Below are positions 30,384 through 39,293 of a stretch of DNA of 43,389 nt, in pieces; the stretch's first letter is position 1, and every line of letters starts with the position of its first letter. The position numbers and the translations under genes are program-made. The notes under the pieces were generated by a model that was not told where the DNA came from, made no database searches, and saw only the letters and a program-made list of their open reading frames with translations. This DNA is from Candidatus Woesearchaeota archaeon (GTDB taxonomy: Archaea > Nanobdellota > Nanobdellia > Woesearchaeales > ARS49), in contig JAFGHW010000002.1 of NCBI GenBank assembly GCA_016929895.1, positions 1 through 43,389 on the forward strand, read 5' to 3'.

Positions 30384-31532
30384 ATGAAAAAAAGAGGCCA
30401 AAAAGCAGTTCCGGGCAGTGCAGCAGGCGCACTAGTAGGAATAATAACCCTTCTGATAATATTCTACATAATACTAATCCCCCCTTCTGAAAGACAGAAA
30501 TTATTAGCAGATGAAACATATATTTCTGGAGAACCAGAAAATATAATCCTACAAGAATACATAGGACGGATTTCATCAATAGAAGAAGATTCGCAAAAGC
30601 ATCTTGTGCCAAATATTTATTTAAAAGAAATAACAGAATCAACAATACTTGCACAAGAAAATTCATTCATGATAAAAAAAGGGATAACAACACAATACAA
30701 AACAATAAACTTTGTTCTAGAAGACCCAGAATATGTTGATAATGTTCTAATAAGCTTTAACACACCACAACACACAGGAACACTAAAAGTATTTTTTAAC
30801 AGCTATGCAGTATTTGAAGGACAAATAGACACAGAAAGTCCGCAGCCAATCCACATCAACAAAAACTACTTAGAAAAAAACAATAAAGTAGAACTTCAAG
30901 TACACGGCTTGGGAGTCCCTGCAAAGATTTATGCCTTTGAAAACTTCAGAATAATAGGAGACTTAACAAATGTAAAAAAACAAGAAGCAAGCCATTTAAT
31001 AACAATAACATCCTCGGAATACAACAATCTGGAAAGCGCTTACCTAGATTACATGCCAATATGCAACCAAAAAGATATCGGCGTACTTGAAGTAAGCCTA
31101 AACAACAGGGAATTGGTTTCAGGAATGCCCAACTGCAACAGCCTGGCAAGAACAGATCTATACTCTGATGATTTACAAGAAGGAAGAAATGAAATTTCCT
31201 TCAGGCTTTTGTCTGGAACAATAAACATAGAACAAATACGCTTGAAAACGTTTTTGAAAACAGAACAAGGATGGTCAAGATATTTCTATATAACAGAACA
31301 ACAATATTCAGGCATACAAGACGGCTCTGCAATGCTGGAAATAGAATTTGCAGACGACGGGTATGCAAAAGAAATGCAAATAAGTTTAAACGGAGAAATA
31401 CAAAATATTGACCAAAAAGAACCCTATTTTGTAAGAGACGTGAGTTCAGTTATCAAACAAGGCAATAATTATATCTCTATAAAGCCAGAAAGTGATTTGA
31501 ACATTCTTGAACTAGAAGTGAGAGTAGAATGA
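30384..31532 (+). CDS. pilin-like anchored envelope protein (382 aa)
   Basis: The head MKKRGQKAVPGSAAGAL, with KRG/Q before a helix (about residues 16-34), resembles the class III processing site KG/Q. The ectodomain of about 345 residues is beta-rich and appears to hold three related jelly-roll-like units built around short 'I+INxNYLEKNNKVELQ' and 'GRNEISFRL' type motifs (TLKVFFNSYAVFEGQ, VLEVSLNNRELVSG, EMQISLNGEIQNI), the pattern of a domain that presents a strand, a basic turn and an 'N-x-I-x-I/F' strand. It overlaps the polytopic protein downstream as ATGA. Probably the anchor subunit of an envelope complex; no named family recognised. Confidence 0.72.
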   Translation: MKKRGQKAVPGSAAGALVGIITLLIIFYIILIPPSERQKLLADETYISGEPENIILQEYIGRISSIEEDSQKHLVPNIYLKEITESTILAQENSFMIKKGITTQYKTINFVLEDPEYVDNVLISFNTPQHTGTLKVFFNSYAVFEGQIDTESPQPIHINKNYLEKNNKVELQVHGLGVPAKIYAFENFRIIGDLTNVKKQEASHLITITSSEYNNLESAYLDYMPICNQKDIGVLEVSLNNRELVSGMPNCNSLARTDLYSDDLQEGRNEISFRLLSGTINIEQIRLKTFLKTEQGWSRYFYITEQQYSGIQDGSAMLEIEFADDGYAKEMQISLNGEIQNIDQKEPYFVRDVSSVIKQGNNYISIKPESDLNILELEVRVE

Positions 31533-33106
31533 GCCTAAATCTTGGAAGAGAGGATTGGGGATTTCCAGCATTTATGCTTCTTTGCCTTGCGATTCTGATT
31601 CATGTAGTAGATATTGCAGTTAGGTTGAAAGGCGAATCATTTGGTGTTTTACACCCCATAATTTTCTTATATATCCTTATTGCATTATTTGCATCAATAA
31701 TATTCAAAGGTGAAACACTAACAATACTTGATAAACGAATAGGAAGTAATACAGCGGCACACAGATTTGTAAAATACTTAATAGTCTCTTTAATAGCATA
31801 TTGCATACCTTTTGTAAATTATTTATTTGAATATTTTCCTGCAATGACTTCTGCACCGTTCTTAGGAGCATCTATTAAAATATTTGCAAGCGCAATAATA
31901 CTATTTGCACCAGTATGGGTAATATACATAATGTATTTAGAGCCAACAAAAATAACAGCAATAGTCGGGGCTCTTTATCTCGTATTTTGGGTAGTAGTAA
32001 TTTTATTAACACATTGGCAGCCAATAAGCGCACAAGTACAACAAGCAGAAATACCAGGAGTAATGCCCGGAATGACAGTAGGATTCATGCTCGGCAAAAT
32101 GTACACAGGAATAGAATATGTCATGGCAGGAATACCAAGAACAAAAGAATATGTTAGTGAACAAATATCCATACAAATGGAAATTTCAAAAACAGGAATA
32201 GACCCAAGACAAGAAATAAGAACAAAAGCAGGACCAGATGCGCCGCAAATGACTGTGCAAAAAGTTTCAGATAAATATTATACAAACAGCCCAATCGCAT
32301 TATACGCAACATTAAAAGCAACACCATTTGAAGAAACGCTGCCACTGCAAATGACGGTGGGCTGTAAAGCAACAAGCGACATAGAATATGGAACAATATT
32401 CCCTCAAAACACATTTACCATAGAAACAGAAAACATACTAGACGTAGACTGTTTATTCCAGCCAGAACAGCTAGACAAAGGAGTGCATACTATAACATTT
32501 ACAAGCAATTTTAATTACGGCGCCCTGGCATATATTGAAACAGTTTTCATGACAGAAGAAAAACTAACAGAAACGAAAAAAAAGAAACAAGACCCATTAG
32601 CCACTTACCCCGCATTGGCAGGCGAAAACTCCAAAGGTCCTGTAAGCCTAAATATCAACCTGCCAACAGCACCAATAGCTACTAAAGAAAATAAAGAATT
32701 TTCAATAGGAATCACACTTTTTAAAATGGGCAAAGGAAAAATAAAACAAATAAATGACTTATACATATACCTGCCTAAAGGACTAAAAACTGTAAAAGAT
32801 CGCGGACTTTCAGACATCTATGAAGAAACAACATGTTCTGAACTTCCAGAAGAAGAGGCAAGAGTATGCAATCCTGAAGCAGTAGAAGTCTATAAAGTAA
32901 AAAAATCAGAATTATCAAAACAATTATATCAAAATATACTAACAGTAAGAGAATTCAGAATGTACCTAGAAATAGAAGATTATGACTTACTAATGAGTCA
33001 ATCAACAGAAAAACCAGGAAGCTTCCATGCATCACTAAAATACGATTATGAACTAGAACAATCATTAGACATACGCGTAGTTGAGCCACTTGAGGCAAGC
33101 ACATGA
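31529..33106 (+). CDS. polytopic membrane protein with C-terminal beta-rich domain (525 aa)
   Basis: Five clear helices cover residues about 13-165 (FPAFMLLCLAILIHVVDIAV, HPIIFLYILIALFASIIF, VKYLIVSLIAYCIPFVNYLF, IKIFASAIILFAPVWVIYIM, VGALYLVFWVVVILL), with a weaker sixth near 190-208. A region of about 310 residues follows, presumably outside, with two strand-rich modules (YYTNSPIALYATLKATPFEE; IATKENKEFSIGITLFKMG) that resemble the lipoprotein modules downstream. It is coupled at both ends by ATGA overlaps. It could be the membrane platform on which the lipoproteins and the anchor protein assemble. No resemblance to a known transporter or to PilC/FlaJ is evident. Confidence 0.7.
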   Translation: MSLNLGREDWGFPAFMLLCLAILIHVVDIAVRLKGESFGVLHPIIFLYILIALFASIIFKGETLTILDKRIGSNTAAHRFVKYLIVSLIAYCIPFVNYLFEYFPAMTSAPFLGASIKIFASAIILFAPVWVIYIMYLEPTKITAIVGALYLVFWVVVILLTHWQPISAQVQQAEIPGVMPGMTVGFMLGKMYTGIEYVMAGIPRTKEYVSEQISIQMEISKTGIDPRQEIRTKAGPDAPQMTVQKVSDKYYTNSPIALYATLKATPFEETLPLQMTVGCKATSDIEYGTIFPQNTFTIETENILDVDCLFQPEQLDKGVHTITFTSNFNYGALAYIETVFMTEEKLTETKKKKQDPLATYPALAGENSKGPVSLNINLPTAPIATKENKEFSIGITLFKMGKGKIKQINDLYIYLPKGLKTVKDRGLSDIYEETTCSELPEEEARVCNPEAVEVYKVKKSELSKQLYQNILTVREFRMYLEIEDYDLLMSQSTEKPGSFHASLKYDYELEQSLDIRVVEPLEAST

Positions 33107-34014
33107 AAAAAACAATCAGCCTAATATTATTTCTAATCCTAGTAGGATGCACAGGAATAATACCCGGGCAAAGCAAAGAAACAATAAACTTGCCAGATGT
33201 ACATGAAGGAACAACAGCTATTGAAATGGAATACATAAATGGAATGCCTCCTAGCGAGGTGTTTGAAAACCAATTATTTGAAATCGGACTTGAATTGCAC
33301 AATTCTGGAGCAACAGACATACTAAATGGCATATACAATATAGCATTAAATGAACAATATATAACAATGCAAGACGAAAAAATGAATAGATTTAATATCA
33401 AAGGAAAATCAATGTATGAACCATTAGGAGGAAAACAGATAATACAATTAAAAGCAAGAACAGGCCAGCTAGGAGAATTAATAAAAAAACAAAGCACAAC
33501 AATAATCGCAAATGCATGCTATGAATACGCCACATATGCGACAATAATCACCTGCATGGACACAAACCAATTAAAAAAAGAAACAAAAGTATGCACAATC
33601 CAAATGCAAACACCATCAGGCGGGCAAGGAGGGCCTGTAGGAGTAACATCAGTAGAAACAAAAATCCTGCCGCATGAAAATGAGAATCTTGTAAAACCAA
33701 CATACATAATAGAAATACAAAATCTTGGCAAAGGACAAATAATAGACCCGGGTCTTGTCTATGATGCATGCACAGGAAGAAGCATAGGAAAAGAAAACTA
33801 TGACATTGTGCAAGTAAATGCAATGCTATCAAATGATGTATTAAACTGCGAACCAGCAAAACTAAAGCAAAAAGAAAATAAAATCGTATGCGAACTAACA
33901 CAAGGACTTAGTAAAAGCGCAGGCAACTACCAAACACCGCTAATACTAGAGCTTAATTACGGCTACATCCAGACACTGCCCAAAACAATACAAATAAATA
34001 AAAAAGCGTATTAA
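33103..34014 (+). CDS. lipoprotein paralogue 1 of 3 (303 aa)
   Basis: A lipoprotein signal peptide with lipobox LVGC (Cys17, then TGIIPG) anchors an exported chain. Two beta-sandwich modules are visible: YINGMPPSEVFENQLFEIGL with ELHNSGATDI, and a second after SGGQGGPVGVTSVETKI with YIIEIQNLGKGQIIDPG. Both landmarks recur in the next two lipoproteins, so the three are paralogues from tandem duplication. The start overlaps the polytopic gene (ATGA). Probably the surface part of the same complex; function unknown. Confidence 0.75.
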   Translation: MKKTISLILFLILVGCTGIIPGQSKETINLPDVHEGTTAIEMEYINGMPPSEVFENQLFEIGLELHNSGATDILNGIYNIALNEQYITMQDEKMNRFNIKGKSMYEPLGGKQIIQLKARTGQLGELIKKQSTTIIANACYEYATYATIITCMDTNQLKKETKVCTIQMQTPSGGQGGPVGVTSVETKILPHENENLVKPTYIIEIQNLGKGQIIDPGLVYDACTGRSIGKENYDIVQVNAMLSNDVLNCEPAKLKQKENKIVCELTQGLSKSAGNYQTPLILELNYGYIQTLPKTIQINKKAY

Positions 34015-34023
34015 AATCCAAAA

Positions 34024-34034
34024 AGTTTATAATA
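34024..34034 (+). promoter_or_regulatory. TATA-like box before lipoprotein 2
   Basis: AGTTTATAATA is centred about 27 bp before the ATG at 34056, so lipoprotein 2 can be transcribed from its own leaderless promoter as well as by read-through. Confidence 0.45.
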
Positions 34035-34055
34035 CCACAAAAAAAAGGTTTGAAT

Positions 34056-34988
34056 ATGAAAAAAGAGCTGGCAATACTAATCATGCTTATTCTACTTGTC
34101 TCGTGCACATCAAGCAGGCAGCCAACAAAAGAAACACAACCAGAAAATTATAGATACGGCAACCAAGGACTAAGAATAAGCTTTGTTCAAAACATGCCGC
34201 CGTATCGAGTATTTGACACAGACGAACTAAATACAGTAATAGAAATAGAAAATCTTGGCGCATATACAACAACAGGAATCGCAGACCGCATTTATTTATC
34301 AGGATTTGACCCAGCAATACTAACAGGAATAAAAACAAGCGGAGAACCAATACCTGTATTAGAAGGAAAAGGGCCATACATTAGCAGGGGAGTAACAGAC
34401 CGAATACAAATAAAAGGAACACCTGCAATGCTAAGCGCACAAAACATAGACAAATACCCATTAAAATTATTAGCAACAGCGTGTTATGAATATGAAACAA
34501 TAGCATCAGCCAACATATGCATAGATGCGGACCCATACAAAATAACAACAACAGAAAAAGCATGCACACCACAAACTGTATCAATGTCAGGAGGACAAGG
34601 AGCACCAATAGCAGTAACAAATGTAGGAGTAGAAGCAAGCCCCGGAATAACGCGATTACAAATCGATATAAGCAACACAGGAGGAGGAGAAGTATTCAAG
34701 CCAGGAATAGACACAATGCAAAGATGCAGTCCATACACATCAGGCCTTGGATTTGAAGAAATAGACTATGTCCAAGTATACGACGTGAGTATGCCAGGAT
34801 ATTCAATAATCAACTCCTGCAAACCACTAGACCAAGGGTATCTAAGATTAATAAACGGCAGAGCAACAATGTACTGCAACATAAACACAGCAGGGCAGTC
34901 AGTATATACAACACCAGTAACAATCAAATTAGCATACGGATATAAAAACGTCATATTCAAAGATATTGAAATATTATCAATACAATGA
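34056..34988 (+). CDS. lipoprotein paralogue 2 of 3 (310 aa)
   Basis: The ATG at 34056 is preferred over the track's TTG at 34050. It gives MKKELAILIMLILLVSC with lipobox LVSC and Cys17. The exported part repeats the landmarks of lipoprotein 1: SFVQNMPPYRVFDTDELNTV followed by IEIENLGAYTT, and SGGQGAPIAVTNVGVEA followed by DISNTGGGEVFKPG. Several cysteines in the second half are conserved with paralogue 1 (ACYEY, a CTPQ/CTIQ position). The stop codon is the first base-pairing partner of a hairpin in the gap downstream. Function unknown; envelope component. Confidence 0.75.
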   Translation: MKKELAILIMLILLVSCTSSRQPTKETQPENYRYGNQGLRISFVQNMPPYRVFDTDELNTVIEIENLGAYTTTGIADRIYLSGFDPAILTGIKTSGEPIPVLEGKGPYISRGVTDRIQIKGTPAMLSAQNIDKYPLKLLATACYEYETIASANICIDADPYKITTTEKACTPQTVSMSGGQGAPIAVTNVGVEASPGITRLQIDISNTGGGEVFKPGIDTMQRCSPYTSGLGFEEIDYVQVYDVSMPGYSIINSCKPLDQGYLRLINGRATMYCNINTAGQSVYTTPVTIKLAYGYKNVIFKDIEILSIQ

Positions 34989-35024
34989 AAATGACAAATT
35001 TTTATATTGTACTTGTCATTTTCA
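34986..35024. terminator. 12-bp perfect inverted repeat around a TATA-like loop after lipoprotein 2
   Basis: TGAAAATGACAA (34986-34997, including the stop codon) pairs with TTGTCATTTTCA (35013-35024). The loop contains TTTTTATATTG, which is also placed like a TATA box for the gene at 35067. It may terminate lipoprotein 2 transcripts, act as an operator for lipoprotein 3, or both. Confidence 0.4.
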
Positions 35025-35027
35025 AGC

Positions 35028-35051
35028 ATAGCAACTGTTCACAGTTGCTAT
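35028..35051. promoter_or_regulatory. 10-bp perfect hairpin before the lipoprotein 3 ribosome site
   Basis: ATAGCAACTG-TTCA-CAGTTGCTAT ends 5 bp before the AGGTGAT ribosome site. If transcription starts near 35030, as the TATA in the preceding loop predicts, the mRNA would begin with this hairpin. Confidence 0.45.
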
Positions 35052-35066
35052 ACAATAGGTGATATC

Positions 35067-35993
35067 ATGAAAAAAATAATTATTTTGGCGATAATATTAA
35101 TCGCACTAGTTGGGTGCCAACAAGACGGACAAACAGTTTCAATAGAAGCACCTTTTATCGGAGGAACACAAGGAATCACATTTGATTTCTCACAATTACG
35201 CACAGAAGTATATGATTCTGGAACAGACCCATTTGATGTCACAATAAAAATAGAAAATAAAGGAGAATCAGACATATTAAAAGACAACATAAAAGTAACT
35301 CTTTCAGGAATAAATCCAGTTGAATTCAGCACAACAGAAAACGACCTTTCAAAAACATCAAAAGAAGACATAATTTCCGCAAAAAAAGACACAATGGGAA
35401 ACATACAAACAGGACCTCCTGTGTTTGTAGACTTTCCTAACCTAGAATACACAGGAAAAATTACAGGAACAACAATAGAATTCCCACTGCGAGCAAACAT
35501 CTGTTACTTATACAATACAAAAGCAATCAGCAAGCTATGCATCAGAAAAAACATATTAACAGCAGGCGAAGGAATATGCAATATAAATGAAGACAAACCA
35601 GTTTATAACTCGGGAGCACCAATACAAATCACAAGAATAACAGAAAGTGCAAGAGCAAAAGACAAAATAGGATTCAGCTTTGAAATACATAATATGGGAA
35701 CAGGAGATGTCTATCAAAGAGGGACAGTATGCGACAAAACAACACGCAAAAACAAAGATAAAATATTTGTGCGCGTAGAAACAAACATGCCAGGAATAAC
35801 ATGCACAGGACTAGAAAACCAAGGAACAAAAGCAGAAGGGTACACAACACTATTTGACGGAGTAAAAACAATCACATGCACACAACCAGCGCCAGGACAA
35901 ATAGACTTTGAACAAGTACTCGGAATAGAAGCGTTTTATGATTATGAAGAATACAAGCAAACAAAGATTTCAGTGAAGACTTCGGGAGAGTAA
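35067..35993 (+). CDS. lipoprotein paralogue 3 of 3 (308 aa)
   Basis: The track start at 35007 runs through the leader hairpins. The ATG at 35067 follows an AGGTGAT ribosome site and gives MKKIIILAIILIALVGC, a lipobox with Cys17. Modules match the other two lipoproteins more loosely: TFDFSQLRTEVYDSG followed by IKIENKGESDI, then YNSGAPIQITRITE followed by EIHNMGTGDVYQRG. It is the most divergent of the three and has its own likely promoter and leader hairpin, so it may be expressed separately. It ends 4 bp from convergent rfcS. Function unknown. Confidence 0.75.
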   Translation: MKKIIILAIILIALVGCQQDGQTVSIEAPFIGGTQGITFDFSQLRTEVYDSGTDPFDVTIKIENKGESDILKDNIKVTLSGINPVEFSTTENDLSKTSKEDIISAKKDTMGNIQTGPPVFVDFPNLEYTGKITGTTIEFPLRANICYLYNTKAISKLCIRKNILTAGEGICNINEDKPVYNSGAPIQITRITESARAKDKIGFSFEIHNMGTGDVYQRGTVCDKTTRKNKDKIFVRVETNMPGITCTGLENQGTKAEGYTTLFDGVKTITCTQPAPGQIDFEQVLGIEAFYDYEEYKQTKISVKTSGE

Positions 35994-35997
35994 ATTT

Positions 35998-36954
35998 TTA
36001 TTCTTCCGCAGAACTAAAACAAGCCAGCAAAGCCTCTAACTGGACAAATTCATCAGCGCCTTCAACCATTCTAAACTCTATTTCGCCGCATTTGTCAACC
36101 AAAGAAACCTTTTTCCTGTTATCAATGCTTAAATTCCAAACTTCTTTTTGAATCTGCTTAATCAAATCCAAACCTGAAAGACCGTATCTAAGCATAACAT
36201 CTAATAATCCTTTTCTTGCATTAATAAAATCGCCGTTAATAGCAGTCTCAAGAATGCCCTTAATCTCCTTGGGCTGAGCAAACGAAGCCAAAGAAAAAAC
36301 CAATTCTTCTGTAATATTTTTATCAACAGCAGAACAAGACTGCAAAATATTTTCAACTCTCCTACAATCGCCCTCTGAAACTATGTATAATGCTTCCTTG
36401 GCATTATCATCAATCACTAATGATTCGTTTTTCTCAACCTTATTAATAATATTTATAACATCTTCTTTTGGCAAAGGCTTAAACCTAAAAACAGCACAAC
36501 GAGACTGAATAGGGTCTAAAATCTTAGAAGAATAATTAGCAGCCAAAATAAACCTGCAAGTATTAGTATAATTCTCCATGGTTCTTCTCAAAGCCTGCTG
36601 AGCCTCTTTAGTCAAAGCATCACACTCATCCAAGAAAATAATCTTAAAAGGAACATCACCAATAGATTTAGTTCTTGCAAAATCCTTAACCTTAACCCTA
36701 ACAACATCAATGCCCCTTTCATCAGAAGCATTTAACTCTAAAAAATTCTCTCTCCAAGAATCTTTAAACAATTGCTTTGCAACAACCAAAGCCAAAGAAG
36801 ACTTACCAACACCAGCAGGACCTGCAAAAAGCAAATGCGGCAAATTCTTTTGCTCAACAAAAGCCTTAACCTTAGAAACTATAGCATCCTGGCCCCTAAC
36901 ATCAGAAAAATCCTTAGGCCTATACTTCTCAGTCCAAATAATAGTATCAGACAT
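35998..36954 (-). CDS. rfcS: replication factor C small subunit (318 aa)
   Basis: An AAA+ clamp-loader subunit that opens the PCNA ring onto primed DNA. Walker A GPAGVGKS (45-52), Walker B FLDECDAL, sensor/arginine-finger region IQSRCAVFRFKPL and the RFC-box start WTEKYRPKDFSDVRGQ are all present, and the length is typical of the archaeal small subunit. The large subunit and PCNA are not in the window. The ribosome site AGGGGG is about 8 bp upstream; a TATA box CTATATAAATG (about 36988-36998) gives a short leader. Confidence 0.95.
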   Translation of the reverse strand: MSDTIIWTEKYRPKDFSDVRGQDAIVSKVKAFVEQKNLPHLLFAGPAGVGKSSLALVVAKQLFKDSWRENFLELNASDERGIDVVRVKVKDFARTKSIGDVPFKIIFLDECDALTKEAQQALRRTMENYTNTCRFILAANYSSKILDPIQSRCAVFRFKPLPKEDVINIINKVEKNESLVIDDNAKEALYIVSEGDCRRVENILQSCSAVDKNITEELVFSLASFAQPKEIKGILETAINGDFINARKGLLDVMLRYGLSGLDLIKQIQKEVWNLSIDNRKKVSLVDKCGEIEFRMVEGADEFVQLEALLACFSSAEE

Positions 36955-37027
36955 AATTCCCCCTAAGAAAGCTAATGATTCGTCATTTATATAGTTTTAG
37001 GTAGTATAAAAGGACAATAGAAAAAAA

Positions 37028-37288
37028 CTAAATAATATCTTCCTCAGAAATAACCATAAAATCGCCAATAGCAATTACAGCTGAAAAAGGAATCAAAAAC
37101 CTGCCCTGCTGGTCTTTTTCCAGCTCCAGCTTGTCAGTATACGAAGTGGGGCTTTTTAAAACCAAATGAATTAATTCACCTGATTTAGCTTCAAAAATTA
37201 TATCTCCTACCTCGCCGAATCGTTTACCAGCCTTGCTAACAACAGTTCTGCCAACCAATTGTTTAGAGAATTTTTTATCATCTGCCAT
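37028..37288 (-). CDS. PRC-barrel domain protein (86 aa)
   Basis: A GGTGAT ribosome site supports the ATG at 37288 over the track's TTG at 37321. The chain KQLVGRTVVSKAGKRFGEVG, followed by DIIFEAKSGELIHLVL and a final RFLIPFSAVIAIGDFMVI, is the compact six-strand PRC-barrel. Single-domain PRC-barrel proteins are widespread in archaea; some have been linked to cell division (CdpB family), others to RNA processing (RimM-like). No neighbouring gene points to a choice. A separate promoter is likely, since 66 bp separate it from rfcS start. Confidence 0.82.
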   Translation of the reverse strand: MADDKKFSKQLVGRTVVSKAGKRFGEVGDIIFEAKSGELIHLVLKSPTSYTDKLELEKDQQGRFLIPFSAVIAIGDFMVISEEDII

Positions 37289-37357
37289 TCTGAAAATCAC
37301 CCATCCACTTTTATTATTCAATAACAGTATCCCATAATATATTTAAATGTTTTGTTT

Positions 37358-38176
37358 TTATTCAGTCACCAAACTGTGACATCTTTCTCTTAACCCGCAT
37401 ACAGCACACTTATTCTTGTTCTGCGCAATATCAGGAATATCTTTAGACTCAAGCAATACTTTAACCTTTTTTATTAAGTCCTTAACTTGCTCCTTTAAAA
37501 AAGGATTGATAGCGATACTTACTTTTTGGCCAGAATCAACATAATTAATAATTCCCTCTTTAATCCTGACACCAAACTTATCCTCTAATAACAAAGCATA
37601 AGCAGCCAATTGAACCTTGTGATTTTCCCAAGCACCTTCTTTAGGAGGCCTGCCAGACTTAATCTCTATAGGAATCAGCTGATTCTTATAAATTTCTATG
37701 CGGTCTATTTTACCAGACAAATCCAATAAAACAGAAGAAACCTTATATTCTGATTTTATTTTAGGAATCAAACTATCCCAAAGCTCTGAACCATACACAT
37801 TATTCTTCTGAATAAAATCAAAAACATATTTTGCCCTTGTTTCAGCTTCCTTATTAAAAAAAGGCGAAAACTCATTAAAAACAGACATAGGATTTAGATT
37901 AGCCATCTTAATCTGTCTTGCAGACTTTAAAACAGAACGCCTAAGTATCCTGGAAAAATGACTTGAATAATGATGCAATATCTTATCCCAATCAAAGCCA
38001 CTAGAAATAGCAGAAACAATAGAATCCTCAACATTTGTTAGCTCATCAAAAACCCTGTGTTTTACAGCACCCTTAACCAGGATATCCTTAGGAATCTCTA
38101 CATAACCCTTGATTTTCTCTAAATATAATTTTCTCGGGCAATATAAATAAGATATCAGAGTAGTAACTGAAATCAT
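37358..38176 (-). CDS. Cas4-like RecB-family exonuclease (272 aa)
   Basis: The ATG at 38176 is 26-28 bp behind a TATA box and gives MISVTTLISYLYCPRKLYLE, the typical Cas4/Dna2-nuclease opening with the first Fe-S cysteine. The PD-(D/E)XK core is complete: H in VKHRVFDEL, D in LSGKIDRIEI, E-x-K in IPIEIKSGRPP and the QLAAYALLLE motif. The last three cysteines (CAVCGLRERC) close the [4Fe-4S] site. No CRISPR array or other cas gene lies in the window, so this is a stand-alone Cas4-like nuclease, probably in DNA repair or recombination. The track's longer N-terminus is a non-coding extension over the promoter. Confidence 0.85.
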   Translation of the reverse strand: MISVTTLISYLYCPRKLYLEKIKGYVEIPKDILVKGAVKHRVFDELTNVEDSIVSAISSGFDWDKILHHYSSHFSRILRRSVLKSARQIKMANLNPMSVFNEFSPFFNKEAETRAKYVFDFIQKNNVYGSELWDSLIPKIKSEYKVSSVLLDLSGKIDRIEIYKNQLIPIEIKSGRPPKEGAWENHKVQLAAYALLLEDKFGVRIKEGIINYVDSGQKVSIAINPFLKEQVKDLIKKVKVLLESKDIPDIAQNKNKCAVCGLRERCHSLVTE

Positions 38177-38197
38177 AACATGAACTAATGCTTTAAT

Positions 38198-38210
38198 CTT
38201 TATATACTTT
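38198..38210 (-). promoter_or_regulatory. TATA box of the Cas4-like gene
   Basis: AAAGTATATAAAG on the minus strand is centred about 28 bp before the ATG at 38176. Confidence 0.55.
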
Positions 38211-38242
38211 TTGCAGATATGGCCAGTGAAAAATAGGAAAAG

Positions 38243-38252
38243 ATTTTTAAAG
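38243..38252 (+). promoter_or_regulatory. TATA-like box of tyrS
   Basis: ATTTTTAAAG is centred 27 bp before the ATG at 38274, giving a leaderless mRNA divergent from the Cas4-like gene. Confidence 0.45.
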
Positions 38253-38273
38253 ACAAGATAGAAAATAAACAGT

Positions 38274-39293
38274 ATGACTCCTGAAGAAAAATTCCAATTA
38301 ATAAAACGAAACACAGAAGAGATTGTAACAGAAAAAGAACTAAAAGAAGTAATAGAAAAAAAGAAAAAACCAGTGGTCTACTTAGGAACCGCAATAACAG
38401 GAAAACCGCATGTAGCGTATTTTTTTCCTGCAATCAAAATGGCAGACTTTCTAAAAGCGGGATTCAAAGTCAAATTACTATTAGCAGACTTACACGGAGC
38501 ACTGGATGGAACCCCATGGGATTTGCTGGAAAAAAGATACCAATATTACGCAAAAATAATGCCCATAATGCTTAGAGCAATTGGCGCAGATGCAAAAGAC
38601 TTTGAAGTAATAAAAGGATCTGACTTTCAAAAAAAAGAAAACTATCAATTTGACATATTAAAAATGTCAACAGAAGTGAACATAAATGACTGCAAAAGAG
38701 CAGCAGCAGAGGTAGTAAAATTTGGAGCAAATCCAAAATTAAGCGGACTACTTTATCCGATAATGCAGTCATTAGACGAAATCTATCTTAAAGTAGACAT
38801 ACAATACGGCGGAACAGACCAAAGAAAAATATTCATGTTTGCCAGGGAAAACCTTCCAAAAATAGGTTATACAAGACAAATAGAAATAATGACGCCAATG
38901 ATACCCGGCTTGATGGGCAAAAAAATGAGCGCTTCAGACTCAAAAAGCAAAATAGACTTAGCAGACGACGAAAAAACAGTGCAAGAAAAAATAAACAGCG
39001 CATACTGCGAACCAGGCATTATTAAAGACAATGGGATACTAGCATTTACAAAATACGTATTAATGACACTCAAGGCAGACAAAGGAGAAAAATTAATCAT
39101 AGAAAGACCTGGAAAATTCGGAGGAAATCTAGAATTCGAAACATATGACGAACTAGAAAATGCATATACAACCAAAAAACTTCATCCACTAGACCTAAAA
39201 AATACAGTGACAAAAGAAATCAACAAACTACTAGAACCATTAAGAAACCAAAAAACAGAAATACAAAAACTAGCAAAACAAGCATATCCCTAA
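38274..39293 (+). CDS. tyrS: tyrosyl-tRNA synthetase (339 aa)
   Basis: A class I synthetase charging tRNA-Tyr, of archaeal length and type without a C-terminal S4 domain. The HIGH element reads GKPHVAYFFP, the KMSKS loop reads GKKMSASDSKSKID, and the tyrosine pocket is suggested by YPIMQSLDEIYLKVDIQYGG with TDQRKIFMFARE. The Rossmann fold and helical C-terminus are complete. The last 4 bp overlap the convergent aminopeptidase gene. Confidence 0.95.
   Translation: MTPEEKFQLIKRNTEEIVTEKELKEVIEKKKKPVVYLGTAITGKPHVAYFFPAIKMADFLKAGFKVKLLLADLHGALDGTPWDLLEKRYQYYAKIMPIMLRAIGADAKDFEVIKGSDFQKKENYQFDILKMSTEVNINDCKRAAAEVVKFGANPKLSGLLYPIMQSLDEIYLKVDIQYGGTDQRKIFMFARENLPKIGYTRQIEIMTPMIPGLMGKKMSASDSKSKIDLADDEKTVQEKINSAYCEPGIIKDNGILAFTKYVLMTLKADKGEKLIIERPGKFGGNLEFETYDELENAYTTKKLHPLDLKNTVTKEINKLLEPLRNQKTEIQKLAKQAYP

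Noticed and set aside
33548-33901. 117-aa minus-strand ORF opposite lipoprotein 1
   Set aside because: A shadow of a well-supported lipoprotein gene; its Leu/Phe/Cys-rich translation is typical of antisense frames here.
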